DNA of 27,612 nucleotides, taken from an uncultured Burkholderiaceae bacterium. Lineage in GTDB: Bacteria > Pseudomonadota > Gammaproteobacteria > Burkholderiales > Burkholderiaceae_C. Each line of letters starts with the position of its first letter. Position 1 is the stretch's first letter. The DNA lies in NCBI GenBank assembly GCA_938022295.1, contig CALIDR010000174.1, forward strand, positions 1 to 27,612, in the 5' to 3' direction. Below, piece by piece: positions 17,257 through 25,259 of the stretch. The translations under genes were made by a program, and so were the position numbers. Under the pieces are notes generated by a model. It made no database searches, was not told the DNA's origin, and was given only the letters and a program-made list of their open reading frames with translations.

Positions 17257-17753
17257 GCGGCACCGACGTCCTGCTGTGGCTCTACGTCGCCGTGGTGTTC
17301 GCCGCGGCGCTCGCGCTGCTGTTCTCGCGCTGGCCGGGGTGGGCGCGCGCGGGCGTCGTCGCGGGCGCGGTCGGGCTGTGGTTCGCCGCGTCGGCCGCGC
17401 TCGGCGACGTGTGGGGCCGGCCCAGCCGCGAGGCGCTGCCCGAGCGCTTCGTGCTGCTCGCCGCCGTGATCGAGGAGCCCGGCAAGACGACGCCGGGTGC
17501 GCTGTACGTCTGGGTCAACGAGCTCGTCGACGGCAAGCCCGCACCCGAGCCGCGCGCCTACCGGCTGCCGTACAGCAAGGACCTGCACGCGCTGCTCAAC
17601 GACGGGCTGAAGAAGGTCCGCCAGGGCATCAGCCAGCTCGGCACCGCCGAACCGCGGCGCGGCGTGCAGGGCCTGTCGTGGCTGCGCCCCGGCAGCGAGG
17701 CGCAGGAGATCAGGATCCGCGACCTGCCGGTGCCGCAGCTGCCCGAGAAATGA
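17253..17753 (+). CDS. Small membrane protein of the PqqB-like/ExbBD-like operon
   Basis: A 166-residue protein I do not recognise. It starts with GTG, giving SGTDVLLWLYVAVVFAAALA, one membrane helix, then a second hydrophobic stretch WARAGVVAGAVGLWFAASAA at about 30-49. The remaining part is soluble and would lie on one side of the membrane: RFVLLAAVIEEPGKTTPGAL, YVWVNELVDGKPAPEPRAYR and a KDLHALLNDGLKKVRQGIS helix. Both ends overlap neighbours (GTGA and ATGA). Its place in the operon suggests a part of the ExbBD-like motor complex. No catalytic motif can be seen. Confidence 0.75.
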   Translation: MSGTDVLLWLYVAVVFAAALALLFSRWPGWARAGVVAGAVGLWFAASAALGDVWGRPSREALPERFVLLAAVIEEPGKTTPGALYVWVNELVDGKPAPEPRAYRLPYSKDLHALLNDGLKKVRQGISQLGTAEPRRGVQGLSWLRPGSEAQEIRIRDLPVPQLPEK

Positions 17754-18475
17754 CGTCACCGATCGCGCACCCGTACCGGCGTCTGGCCGCGCTCGCGCTG
17801 GCCGCGGCCGCGCTGGCCGGCTGCCGCACGCCGGCGGGCGACTCGCTGTTCCCGCTCGATGCCGGCCACGAGTGGACGTACCGCGTGACCAGCGAGCGCG
17901 ACGACTCCGCAGCCGTCGAGCGCGAGACGCTGCGGCTGCGCACGCTCGGCCGCGAGACGCTCGACGACGGCCCGGCGTGGCGGCGGCGCAGCGACGGCGG
18001 CGTCGACTACTGGCTGCGCGCCGACGACAGCGGCATCTACCGCGTCGCGAGCAAGAGCGACCTCGACGCCGACCCGCGGCCCGACGGCCAGCGCCGCTAC
18101 GTGCTGAAAGCCCCGTACCGCGTCGGCACGCAGTGGCAGGTGCCGACGACGACGTACCTGCTGCGCCGGCGCGCCGACTTCCCGCCCGAGCTGCGCCACG
18201 TCGTGCCGCCGGTCACGATGCACTACCAGATCGAGGCCGCCGACGAGGCGGTCGAGACGCCCGCCGGCCGCTTCGAGCGCTGCCTGCGCGTGCGCGGCTT
18301 CGCCAGCGTGCACGTGTTCGCCGACTCGGTGGCCGGCTGGCGCGACCTGCCGCTGGTGACCACCGAGTGGTACTGCCCCGGCCCCGGCCTCGTGCGCCTG
18401 ACGCGCGAGGAGCCGGCGCGCTACACGTTCGTCCACGGCGGCACGCTGACGATGGAGCTCGTGGCCTGGCGATGA
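17750..18475 (+). CDS. Lipoprotein of the PqqB-like/ExbBD-like operon
   Basis: A 241-residue lipoprotein. The signal peptide (YRRLAALALAAAALAGC) ends in the lipobox LAGC, so Cys at about residue 25 would be lipidated. The mature part is beta-rich: FPLDAGHEWTYRVTSERDDS, GGVDYWLRADDSGIYRVASK, TPAGRFERCLRVRGFASVHV, TTEWYCPGPGLVRLTREEPA. The repeated strand pattern resembles lipoproteins that report or assemble at the outer membrane, but no family is recognised. The residue after the lipid cysteine is Arg, not Asp, which fits outer-membrane delivery. It overlaps the gene on each side by ATGA. With an ExbBD-like motor it might be the outer-membrane end of an envelope-spanning device; this is inference. 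Confidence 0.8.
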   Translation: MTSPIAHPYRRLAALALAAAALAGCRTPAGDSLFPLDAGHEWTYRVTSERDDSAAVERETLRLRTLGRETLDDGPAWRRRSDGGVDYWLRADDSGIYRVASKSDLDADPRPDGQRRYVLKAPYRVGTQWQVPTTTYLLRRRADFPPELRHVVPPVTMHYQIEAADEAVETPAGRFERCLRVRGFASVHVFADSVAGWRDLPLVTTEWYCPGPGLVRLTREEPARYTFVHGGTLTMELVAWR

Positions 18476-19215
18476 GCGGCGGCGCGGCCGGCGACGGATG
18501 CCCGGCGGCCACGGCGCCGCAGCCGCGCCGCCGGCCCGCGGTCGGGGCGGTCGTGCTGGCCGCCGGTGCCGGCTCGCGCCTCGGTGGGCGGCCCAAGTGC
18601 CTGCTCGAGCTCGGCGGCGAGCCGCTGATCGCGCGCACGCTGCGGGCGCTGGCGGACGCCGGCGTCGCGCCGGTCGTCGTCGCCCTCGGCCACCATGCCG
18701 ACCGGGTCGGGCCCGTCGTCGCTCCGTTCGGCGTCACGACGGTGCGCAACGCCGAGCCCGACGCCGGGCCGGTGTCGTCGCAGCGCCTCGGGCTCGCTGC
18801 CCTCGGCGACGGACCCGACGCCGTCGTCGTCGCGCTGGCCGACCAGCCGCTCGTCGACGCCGCCGACGTCGCCGCGCTGATCGACGCCTACGATCGGCGC
18901 GCCGCGGGCGTGTCGGTCGTTTTTCCGCAGGTCGACGGCGCGCCGGGCAACCCGGTGATCTTCGATGCCGGGGTGCGCGCCGCGATCCTCGCCAGCGACG
19001 CCGCGGTCGGCTGCCGGCAGTGGCGCGACGCGCATCCGTGGGCGACGGCGCCCTGGATCACCGCCAACGCCCACTACCGCATCGACATCGACACCCCCGA
19101 CGACCTCGCGCGGTTCGAGCGCGAGACCGGCCGGGCCTTGCACTGGCCGGCCGATCTGCAAGCACCGGCGGGGACGACCACGACGGCCGCTGCACGCCGA
19201 AAGGCGCTGCCATGA
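18472..19215 (+). CDS. MocA/MobA-like nucleotidyltransferase
   Basis: A 247-residue NTP-transferase. After a Pro/Ala leader comes the nucleotide-binding loop LAAGAGSRLGGRPK (29-42) followed by CLLELGGEPLIARTLRAL; later ALADQPLVDAADVAALIDAY and PQVDGAPGNPVIFD match MocA-type molybdenum cofactor cytidylyl- or guanylyltransferases, including the pattern PGNPV. Such enzymes attach CMP or GMP to molybdopterin before insertion. AOR-family enzymes use pterin without nucleotide, so this one probably serves a different molybdenum enzyme, or uses another small substrate (the fold also covers sugar-phosphate enzymes). It overlaps the lipoprotein gene by four bases and the following small gene by four. 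Confidence 0.85.
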   Translation: MSGGAAGDGCPAATAPQPRRRPAVGAVVLAAGAGSRLGGRPKCLLELGGEPLIARTLRALADAGVAPVVVALGHHADRVGPVVAPFGVTTVRNAEPDAGPVSSQRLGLAALGDGPDAVVVALADQPLVDAADVAALIDAYDRRAAGVSVVFPQVDGAPGNPVIFDAGVRAAILASDAAVGCRQWRDAHPWATAPWITANAHYRIDIDTPDDLARFERETGRALHWPADLQAPAGTTTTAAARRKALP

Positions 19216-19388
19216 ACGGCGTCGACGCGATCCGCACCGCGCTCGACGGGCTCGGGAACGACGCCGAGCCGCGCGCCCGGCAGGCACGGCGCTTCGGGCT
19301 GGCGCCCGGTGCACGCCGCTCACCCGCACCGGTGCCGCTGCGGGATCGCGCCGGCGAACGCTGCCGAGCCGACGACGCCGTGGCGTGA
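19212..19388 (+). CDS. Small unknown protein (58 residues) at the end of the operon
   Basis: The frame starts MNGVDAIRTALDGLGNDAEP and is Arg/Ala-rich thereafter. Its ATG overlaps the nucleotidyltransferase stop by ATGA, as for the other genes of this operon, and a strong hairpin follows its stop after 14 bases. I recognise no family. It may be a real small protein or a decayed remnant of a longer gene. Confidence 0.4.
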   Translation: MNGVDAIRTALDGLGNDAEPRARQARRFGLAPGARRSPAPVPLRDRAGERCRADDAVA

Positions 19389-19402
19389 GCGCCTGCGCAA
19401 AC

Positions 19403-19430
19403 GCCGACGGCGCCCGCAGGCGCCGTCGGC
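19403..19430. terminator. Two-way terminator hairpin between the operon and tRNA-Val
   Basis: A perfect 12-base-pair stem with a four-base loop lies between the converging operon (stop at 19388) and the tRNA gene (3' end at 19441). On the plus strand it is followed by a short T-containing stretch (GGTCTTT), and on the minus strand by GTTTG. It can serve both directions. Confidence 0.8.
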
Positions 19431-19440
19431 GGAAGGTCTT

Positions 19441-19517
19441 TGGTAGGCGCGATTGGACTCGAACCAACGACCCCCACCATGTCAAGGTGGTGCTCTAACC
19501 AGCTGAGCTACGCGCCT
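19441..19517 (-). tRNA. tRNA-Val (anticodon GAC)
   Basis: A 77-base gene with encoded CCA. The 7-base acceptor stem AGGCGCG pairs with CGCGCCT. The D arm holds GCTCAGCTGGTTAGAGC, the anticodon stem-loop CCACC-TTGACAT-GGTGG carries GAC, and the T loop GGTTCGAGTCC is standard. The anticodon reads GUC/GUU valine codons. Confidence 0.96.
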
Positions 19518-19528
19518 GCAAGCCGCAC

Positions 19529-19534
19529 AGTATA
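19529..19534 (-). promoter_or_regulatory. -10 element of the tRNA-Val promoter
   Basis: TATACT stands 12 bases before the tRNA 5' end on the minus strand, in the 45-base gap after relA. A matching -35 at 17 bases is not seen. TATACT is close to the -10 consensus and stands out in such GC-rich DNA. Confidence 0.5.
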
Positions 19535-19562
19535 GCCGAGGCCCACCCAACGGCCGGCCGCC

Positions 19563-21818
19563 TCACTTGCGCCGCGCGTGACGCACGCCCGCCACGCGGC
19601 CGATCTGGCCGAGCACCTGCGCCAGCCGCGACGTCTCGGCGACCTCGACGGTGAACGTCATCCACGCCGTGCCGCCGCGCGCGTCCTTGACGCTTTGCGT
19701 GTGCACGCCGGTCACGTTCATCTTCTCCTTCGCGAACACCTCCGAGATGTCGCGCAGCAGCCCGGGGCGGTCGGCGGCCTCGACGACGACGTCGACGGCG
19801 TACAGCGCCGGCCGGTCGGCGCGCGGGCGGCCCCACTCGACGGCGATCACGCGCTCGGGCGAGCGCGCGGCGATGTGGCGGAAGTTGGTGCAGTCGGCGC
19901 GGTGGATCGCCACCCCCTTGCCGCGGGTGACGAAGCCGCCGATCGCATCGGGCGGCGCGGGGCGGCAGCAGCGCGCCAGCGTCGTCAGCAGCGACTCGAC
20001 GCCGACGACGAGCACCCCGCCGCGCCCGCCGCCTTCGTCGCTGCGCGGGCGCTTGAGCGCCACCGTGTCGTCGGCCGCGGGCGCCGGCTCCGCGGGGCGC
20101 AGCAGCTGCTCGACGTGGCGCAGCGAATACTCGTCCTTGCCGACCACCTCGAACAGCGCCGCCGCGTTGCGGAATCCCAGCCGGGTGGCGAGCTCGTCGA
20201 GCTTGAGTGCCGTCTTGCCTTCGCGCTGCAGCAGCTTCTCGACCGCCTCGCGGCCGCGCGCGATCGTCTGCTGCTGCGCCTGCGCGTTGAACCAGGCGCG
20301 CACCTTGGCCTTCGCGCGATGGCTCGCGAGGTAGCCGAGCTCGGGGTTGAGCCAGTCGAGCGAAGGGCCGCCCTCCTTCGCCGCGACGACCTCGACCGTC
20401 TGCCCGCTGGCCAGCGGCGTGTTCAGCGGCACCACGCGGCCGTCGACGCGCGCGCCGCGGCAGCGGTGGCCGAGGTCGGTGTGCAGGCTGTAGGCGAAGT
20501 CGATCGCCGTCGCCCCGGCGGGCAGCTCGACGACGGCCGCCTGTGGCGTGAAGACGTAGATGCGGTCGTCGAACGCCGGGCCGTCCTCGCCTTCGCGCTG
20601 CACGAAGTCGCGTTCCCACGCCAGCAGCTGGCGCAGCACCGCCTTGCGCGCTTCGGCCACGCGCTCCTCGAACTCGCCGCTGGCGCTGACGCCAGCGTAG
20701 CCGCGCACGCCGGCCTCCTTGTACGCCCAGTGCGCGGCCACGCCGAACTCGGCGTGCTCGTGCATCTCGTGGGTGCGGATCTGCACTTCCACCGGCCGCT
20801 GCTGGTCGTCGAGCACGACGGTGTGCAGCGAGCGGTAGCCGTTGGGCTTCGGGCGCGCGATGTAGTCGTCGAATTCGCCTTCGACCGGCGGGTGGCGCTG
20901 GTGCACGGCGGCCAGCGCCGCATAGCACTGCGCGACGTCGTCGACGAGCACGCGCAGCGCCCGCAGGTCGAGCACGCGGTCGAAGTCGAGCCGCTTGCCC
21001 TGCATCTTCTTCCAGATGCTGTAGAGGTGCTTCGGGCGTGCCTGCACCGTGGCGCGGATGCCCACCTGGGCGAGTTCGTCGGCCAGTCGCGCACGAAAGG
21101 CTTCCAGCCGTGCCTCGCGCTCGCTGCGCCGCTCGTCGAGCAGGCCGGCGATGCGCTTGTACTCGTCGGGCTGCAGGAAGCGGAACGCGAGGTCCTCGAG
21201 CTCCCACTTGATCTGCCAGATGCCCAGGCGGTTGGCCAGCGGCGCGAACACCTGCTGCGTCTCCTGCGCCAGCGCCGGGGGGCAAGGCGTCCTGCTCTGC
21301 GCGTGCCAGCGCAGCGTCTGCAGCCGCGAGGCCAGCCGCAGCAGCACGACGCGCAGGTCGCGCGAGAACGCGAGCAGCATCTTGCGCACGCGCTCGGTCT
21401 GCTGCGCGCGCTGGTCGGCGCCCACCTGCGCGTCGCGCGCCGCGCGCTGGATCTGCACCAGCCGCCGCGTCCCGGTCACGAGCGCGGCGTGCGAGGCGCC
21501 GAACGAGCGGGCGATCACCTCGTCCGGCTTCTGGAGGTAGTCCGCGGCGTAGACGAGGTAGGCGGCCGCCTGCATCGAAGGCGGCGCGCCGATCGCGCGC
21601 AGGATCGCCGCCACGCCTTCGGCGTGCTGCCACGCGTTCTCGCCGGTGTCGAGCGCCTGCGCGGCGAGCAGCGGCTCGGCGAACGCGCGCGCCCGCTCGA
21701 GCGCGGCGGCATCGGCCGCCGCGGCGTCGCCGGCAGCAGCGGCAGCCTCCGCGCCGACTTCGGACAGCCGCACGATCGGCGCCACCGCCGACGGCGCGGC
21801 GGCCGGCGAGGTCTTCAT
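19563..21818 (-). CDS. relA: RelA, (p)ppGpp synthetase with inactive hydrolase domain
   Basis: A 751-residue long RSH protein that makes the stringent-response alarmones on ribosomes with uncharged tRNA. The N-terminal HD hydrolase region has lost its metal motif: YLVYAADYLQKPDEV (88-102) stands where SpoT has HDxxED. The synthetase region shows RPKHLYSIWKKMQGKRLDFD (261-280), EFDDYIARPKPNGYRSLHTV (315-334) and VEVQIRTHEMHEHAEFGVAA, all as in E. coli RelA. A TGS domain follows at about 420-480 (IYVFTPQAAVVELPAGATAI), then helical and zinc-finger-like regions with CC near 637, and an ACT domain at the C-terminus (DRPGLLRDISEVFAKEKMNV). It follows the hydrolase gene by seven bases. Monofunctional RelA plus a separate SpoT is standard in beta- and gammaproteobacteria. 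Confidence 0.95.
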   Translation of the reverse strand: MKTSPAAAPSAVAPIVRLSEVGAEAAAAAGDAAAADAAALERARAFAEPLLAAQALDTGENAWQHAEGVAAILRAIGAPPSMQAAAYLVYAADYLQKPDEVIARSFGASHAALVTGTRRLVQIQRAARDAQVGADQRAQQTERVRKMLLAFSRDLRVVLLRLASRLQTLRWHAQSRTPCPPALAQETQQVFAPLANRLGIWQIKWELEDLAFRFLQPDEYKRIAGLLDERRSEREARLEAFRARLADELAQVGIRATVQARPKHLYSIWKKMQGKRLDFDRVLDLRALRVLVDDVAQCYAALAAVHQRHPPVEGEFDDYIARPKPNGYRSLHTVVLDDQQRPVEVQIRTHEMHEHAEFGVAAHWAYKEAGVRGYAGVSASGEFEERVAEARKAVLRQLLAWERDFVQREGEDGPAFDDRIYVFTPQAAVVELPAGATAIDFAYSLHTDLGHRCRGARVDGRVVPLNTPLASGQTVEVVAAKEGGPSLDWLNPELGYLASHRAKAKVRAWFNAQAQQQTIARGREAVEKLLQREGKTALKLDELATRLGFRNAAALFEVVGKDEYSLRHVEQLLRPAEPAPAADDTVALKRPRSDEGGGRGGVLVVGVESLLTTLARCCRPAPPDAIGGFVTRGKGVAIHRADCTNFRHIAARSPERVIAVEWGRPRADRPALYAVDVVVEAADRPGLLRDISEVFAKEKMNVTGVHTQSVKDARGGTAWMTFTVEVAETSRLAQVLGQIGRVAGVRHARRK

Positions 21819-21825
21819 CGCCGTG

Positions 21826-22695
21826 TCACGGGGCGAGCAGGAAGTCGCGCACGACGCGCACCTGGTCGGGCTGCACCAGCATCGGGGCGTGGCCGACGCC
21901 GTCGAACTCGACCAGCGTCGCCCGTGGCCCGCGCCGCGTCATCGCGAGCGCCGTGGCGTGCGACAGCAGGTCCGACTCGGCGCCGCGCAGCAGCAGCGTC
22001 GGGCACGCGATGCGATCGTAGGCGGCCCACAGCGCCGCCTCGCCGGCGGCCGCGAGCTCGGCGTTGACGGCGCGAAACGGCACCGCGATGCGCGGGTCGT
22101 AGTGCGGGCGGAAGCCGCCTTCGGGGTGCGGCGCGAGCTGCGGCGCCGTCAGCGCCAGCCACTGCTCGCGCGTGTGGGGGCCGAAGCCCTGCGAGATCTG
22201 CCACAGCGCGTCGGCCGCCTCCTCCAGGCTCGCCCACCGCGCGGGCTGGCCGACGTAGCTGCCGATGCGCGCCAGCGCCGCCGGCTCGATCGTCGGCCCG
22301 ACGTCGTTGAGCACCAGCCGGCGCAGCGGCGAGCCTTCGAGCGCCGCGACGCCGAGGCCGATCAGGCCACCCATCGAGGTGCCGACCCAGTCGACGGCCT
22401 CGGCGTCCAGACGCGCCAGCAGCGTCACCATGTCGGCGACGTAGTGCGGGATCGTGTAGCCCATCGGGTCGTCGAGCCAGTCCGAGCGGCCGCGGCCGAA
22501 GACGTCGGGGCAGACCACGCGCACCTCGCCGCACAGCGCGCGCGCCAGCGTGTCGAAGTCGCGCCCCTGGCGCGTCAGGCCGTGCACGCAGACGACGGCG
22601 CGCGGGTTCGCGGCGTCGCCCCACTCCCAGTAGGCGAGGCGGTGCAGGCGCTGGGCGCGCAGGCAGCAGACGTGGCGCAGGCGGGGTTCGGTCAT
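21826..22695 (-). CDS. Alpha/beta hydrolase
   Basis: A 289-residue alpha/beta hydrolase. The oxyanion-hole strand is VVCVHGLTRQGRDFD, the nucleophile elbow GTSMGG gives S107, and the probable acid and base are D242 (LLLRGAESDLLS) and H269 (DGVGHAPML). A cap domain lies between about 130 and 220. No signal peptide, so cytoplasmic; substrate cannot be told, although the family includes ester and C-C bond hydrolases. The gene runs upstream of relA on the same strand with seven bases between, so they may be one transcript. It is divergent from the 3-hydroxybutyrate dehydrogenase gene, with 65 bases between. Confidence 0.9.
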   Translation of the reverse strand: MTEPRLRHVCCLRAQRLHRLAYWEWGDAANPRAVVCVHGLTRQGRDFDTLARALCGEVRVVCPDVFGRGRSDWLDDPMGYTIPHYVADMVTLLARLDAEAVDWVGTSMGGLIGLGVAALEGSPLRRLVLNDVGPTIEPAALARIGSYVGQPARWASLEEAADALWQISQGFGPHTREQWLALTAPQLAPHPEGGFRPHYDPRIAVPFRAVNAELAAAGEAALWAAYDRIACPTLLLRGAESDLLSHATALAMTRRGPRATLVEFDGVGHAPMLVQPDQVRVVRDFLLAP

Positions 22696-22760
22696 GGGCG
22701 GTCCAGGGCGTCGCGGCGGCGCCGATAATCGATGGTAGCAACCGTCCGGAGGATTCCCGC

Positions 22761-23543
22761 ATGCTGCAAGGCAAGACCGCCCTCGTCACCGGCTCGACGA
22801 GCGGCATCGGGCTCGGCATCGCGCTCGCGCTCGCGCGCCGCGGCGCGCACGTCGTGCTCAACGGCTTCGGCGACGTCGCCGCCGCGCGCGACGCCGTCGG
22901 TGCCGCCGCGGCGGCCAGCGGCGCGCGCGTCGGCTACCACGGCGCCGACATGAGCCGCCCGGCCGAGATCGAGGCGATGATGGCGATGGCGGCGGCCGAG
23001 TTCGGCGGCGTCGACGTGCTCGTCAACAACGCCGGCATCCAGCACGTCGCCAGGGTCGAGGACTTCCCGCCCGAGAAGTGGGACGCGATCGTCGCGATCA
23101 ACCTCAGCTCGGCGTTCCACACCACGCGGCTCGCGATCCCCGGCATGCGGGCGCGCAACTGGGGGCGCGTGATCAACGTCGCCTCGGCGCACGGGCTCGT
23201 CGCCTCGGCGCAGAAGTCGGCCTACGTCGCCGCCAAGCACGGCGTCGTCGGGCTGACGAAGGCGGTGGCGCTGGAGACGGCGACCACCGGCATCACGGTC
23301 AACGCGATCTGCCCGGGCTGGGTGCTGACGCCGCTCGTGCAGCAGCAGATCGACGCCCGCGCGGCGCGCGAAGGCATCCCGGTCGAGCAGGCGCAGCGCG
23401 ACCTGCTCGGCGAGAAGCAGCCGTCGCTGCAGTTCACGACGCCCGAGCAGCTCGGCGAGCTCGCCGTGTTCCTCTGCTCGCCGGCGGCCGACAACATCCG
23501 CGGCGCGGCGATCAACGTCGACGGCGGCTGGCTCGCGCAGTGA
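22761..23543 (+). CDS. D-3-hydroxybutyrate dehydrogenase (short-chain dehydrogenase)
   Basis: A 260-residue SDR enzyme that interconverts 3-hydroxybutyrate and acetoacetate with NAD, used in the breakdown of polyhydroxybutyrate. The NAD motif is TGSTSGIG (10-17), NNAG is at 89-92, and the catalytic triad is S142, Y155 and K159 in SAYVAAKH. The segments SAHGLVASAQKSAYVAAKHG, NAICPGWVLTPLVQQQIDAR and EKQPSLQFTTPEQLG are characteristic of BdhA/HbdH from PHB-making proteobacteria. GGAGG lies nine bases before the ATG. It is a single gene facing the SIMPL gene tail to tail, with 15 bases between the stops; those bases hold a 12-base palindrome. Confidence 0.92.
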   Translation: MLQGKTALVTGSTSGIGLGIALALARRGAHVVLNGFGDVAAARDAVGAAAAASGARVGYHGADMSRPAEIEAMMAMAAAEFGGVDVLVNNAGIQHVARVEDFPPEKWDAIVAINLSSAFHTTRLAIPGMRARNWGRVINVASAHGLVASAQKSAYVAAKHGVVGLTKAVALETATTGITVNAICPGWVLTPLVQQQIDARAAREGIPVEQAQRDLLGEKQPSLQFTTPEQLGELAVFLCSPAADNIRGAAINVDGGWLAQ

Positions 23544-23558
23544 CCGCGGCCGCGGCGG

Positions 23559-24284
23559 CTACTTCATCTGCACCGAGCCGCTGACGTTGGCCGTGACGAG
23601 GCCCTTGCCGGGCTCCACAGGCAGCGGTGCCGCCTCCGCCGCGGCGGCCATGCCGGCACGCAGCATGGGCACCGGGTGGTCGGCGTCGCCGCCGGTTGCG
23701 ACGCTGACCTCGCGCACGACGTAGCCGTCGTAGCCGAACTGCTTCGCGAGCTCGCCGGCGAGGCTGCGGAAGCGGGCGATCGCCTGCGCCGTGACGTCGG
23801 CCTCGACGCGCTGCTGCGCCTCGCGCGACAGACGGTGGCCGACGCCGGCCACTGTCATCGTCGTGATGCGGCCGGCGAGCGCGCTGATCGCGGCCATGTC
23901 GCGGCCCTGCACGACGAGCTCGGCGCGCCCGCTCCAGCCGGCAATGCCGCCCTTGGGCGCGTAGCGCGGATAGAGCGTGAAGTTGCCGGTCGAGACCTCG
24001 ACCTGCGGCGGCTGCGCGACGCGGCGCGCCTCGGCGAGCGCCGCATCGAGCGCGCGCTTGAGCTCGCTTTGCACCGCGTTGGCGTCGGCGCCGTCGCGGG
24101 TGGCGGCGAACGTCAGCACGAGGACGTCCTTCGTCACTTCGACGCTCGCGCTCGCCGCCAGGCTCAGCACGCCCTGCGGCGGCGCGCCCGGCACCTGCGC
24201 CGACGCGGCGCCGGCCAAGGCGGCGAAGGCGAGCACGCCGAGGCGGCGGCGGACGGGGCGAAGGGGGCGGATCGAAAGGGGCAT
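23559..24284 (-). CDS. SIMPL-domain (DUF541) periplasmic protein
   Basis: A 241-residue exported protein. Signal peptide: residues 1 to about 30, ending LAGAASA before QVPGAPPQGV. The SIMPL/DUF541 domain fills the rest: LSLAASASVEVTKDVLVLTF, QSELKRALDAALAEARRVAQ, VEVSTGNFTLYPRYAPKGGI, GWSGRAELVVQGRDMAAISA and AITxMTVAGVGHRLS-like region. Family members (YggE, SIMPL) are periplasmic and linked to stress tolerance, with no proven enzyme activity. Start ATG at 24284 with an AGGA-type site. It is divergent from the OmpR gene across 192 bases, which contain the promoters of both but no gene. Confidence 0.9.
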   Translation of the reverse strand: MPLSIRPLRPVRRRLGVLAFAALAGAASAQVPGAPPQGVLSLAASASVEVTKDVLVLTFAATRDGADANAVQSELKRALDAALAEARRVAQPPQVEVSTGNFTLYPRYAPKGGIAGWSGRAELVVQGRDMAAISALAGRITTMTVAGVGHRLSREAQQRVEADVTAQAIARFRSLAGELAKQFGYDGYVVREVSVATGGDADHPVPMLRAGMAAAAEAAPLPVEPGKGLVTANVSGSVQMK

Positions 24285-24476
24285 CGTGCGGTTCCTGGGG
24301 TTTGGCGCCACGCGCGGGCGGCACGGCGGCCCTCCTGTAGCGCCCCGTGAACGATTTGGGTTGACCGCCCGCGGTGCCGCGCGCGAGCGGAAATAGATGT
24401 AACCGACGGTCAGCCGGTGCCGATACCGCCGGCCAGCCCTGCGCACAATGCCGATGTTACAAATACGGAGAGGCCG

Positions 24477-25208
24477 ATGAACGCCGCCAGCCCGCGCCCG
24501 GACCGCATCGTCGTCGTCGACGACGACGCGCGCATCCGCGACCTCCTGCGCCGCTACCTGTCGCAGGAGGGTTTCGACGTGCTGCTCGCCGAGGACGGCA
24601 AGATGCTCAACAAGCTGGTGTCGCGCGAGACGATCGACCTCATCGTGCTCGACCTGATGCTGCCCGGCGAGGACGGCCTGTCGATCTGCCGCCGGCTGCG
24701 CGCGTCGAGCGACCGCACGCCGATCATCATGCTCACCGCGAAGGTCGAGGACGTCGACCGCATCGTCGGCCTCGAGGTCGGCGCCGACGACTACCTGCCC
24801 AAGCCGTTCAACCCGCGCGAGCTGCTGGCGCGCATCAACGCCGTGCTGCGCCGCCGCCCGCCGGCCGAGGCGCCGGGCGCGCCGTCGCTGGAGCCGCAGA
24901 TCGTGCAGTTCGGGCCGTTCGAGTTCGACCTCTCGCTGCGCAAGCTGACCAAGGACGGCGATCCGATCCCGCTCACCACCGGCGAGTTCTCGATGCTCAA
25001 GGCGCTGGTGCGCCACCCGCGCCAGCCGCTGTCGCGCGACAAGCTCGCCCAGCTCGCCCGCGGTCGCGAGTTCGAGCCGTTCGACCGCAGCCTCGACGTG
25101 CAGATCAGCCGGCTGCGCAAGATGATCGAGCCCGACCCCTCGCAGCCGCGCTACATCCAGACCGTCTGGGGCGTGGGCTACGTGTTCGTGCCCGACGGCG
25201 GGACTTGA
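24477..25208 (+). CDS. ompR: OmpR-family response regulator
   Basis: A 243-residue response regulator. The receiver domain has the acidic pair in VVVDDDAR (13-20), the phospho-acceptor D59 in IVLDLMLPGEDG and K109 in DDYLPKPFN. The winged-helix DNA-binding domain (about 140-240) shows PIPLTTGEFSMLKALV, RSLDVQISRLRKMIEPDPSQ and YIQTVWGVGYVFVPDG. Sequence blocks and the partner kinase match the OmpR/EnvZ osmotic pair. The start at 24477 is chosen because GGAGAGG stands upstream and homologues begin close to it; a longer frame exists but lacks a ribosome site. The kinase gene follows after 51 bases. Confidence 0.93.
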   Translation: MNAASPRPDRIVVVDDDARIRDLLRRYLSQEGFDVLLAEDGKMLNKLVSRETIDLIVLDLMLPGEDGLSICRRLRASSDRTPIIMLTAKVEDVDRIVGLEVGADDYLPKPFNPRELLARINAVLRRRPPAEAPGAPSLEPQIVQFGPFEFDLSLRKLTKDGDPIPLTTGEFSMLKALVRHPRQPLSRDKLAQLARGREFEPFDRSLDVQISRLRKMIEPDPSQPRYIQTVWGVGYVFVPDGGT

Positions 25209-25259
25209 CGCGGACCCGAGGAACCACCACCGGCGCCGCCGACGCGGCGCCCGCACCCC

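Noticed and set aside
19441..19517. tRNA-Val as an integration site of a mobile element
   Set aside because: No integrase or repeat of the tRNA 3' end was seen in the window, and both flanks look like stable chromosome.
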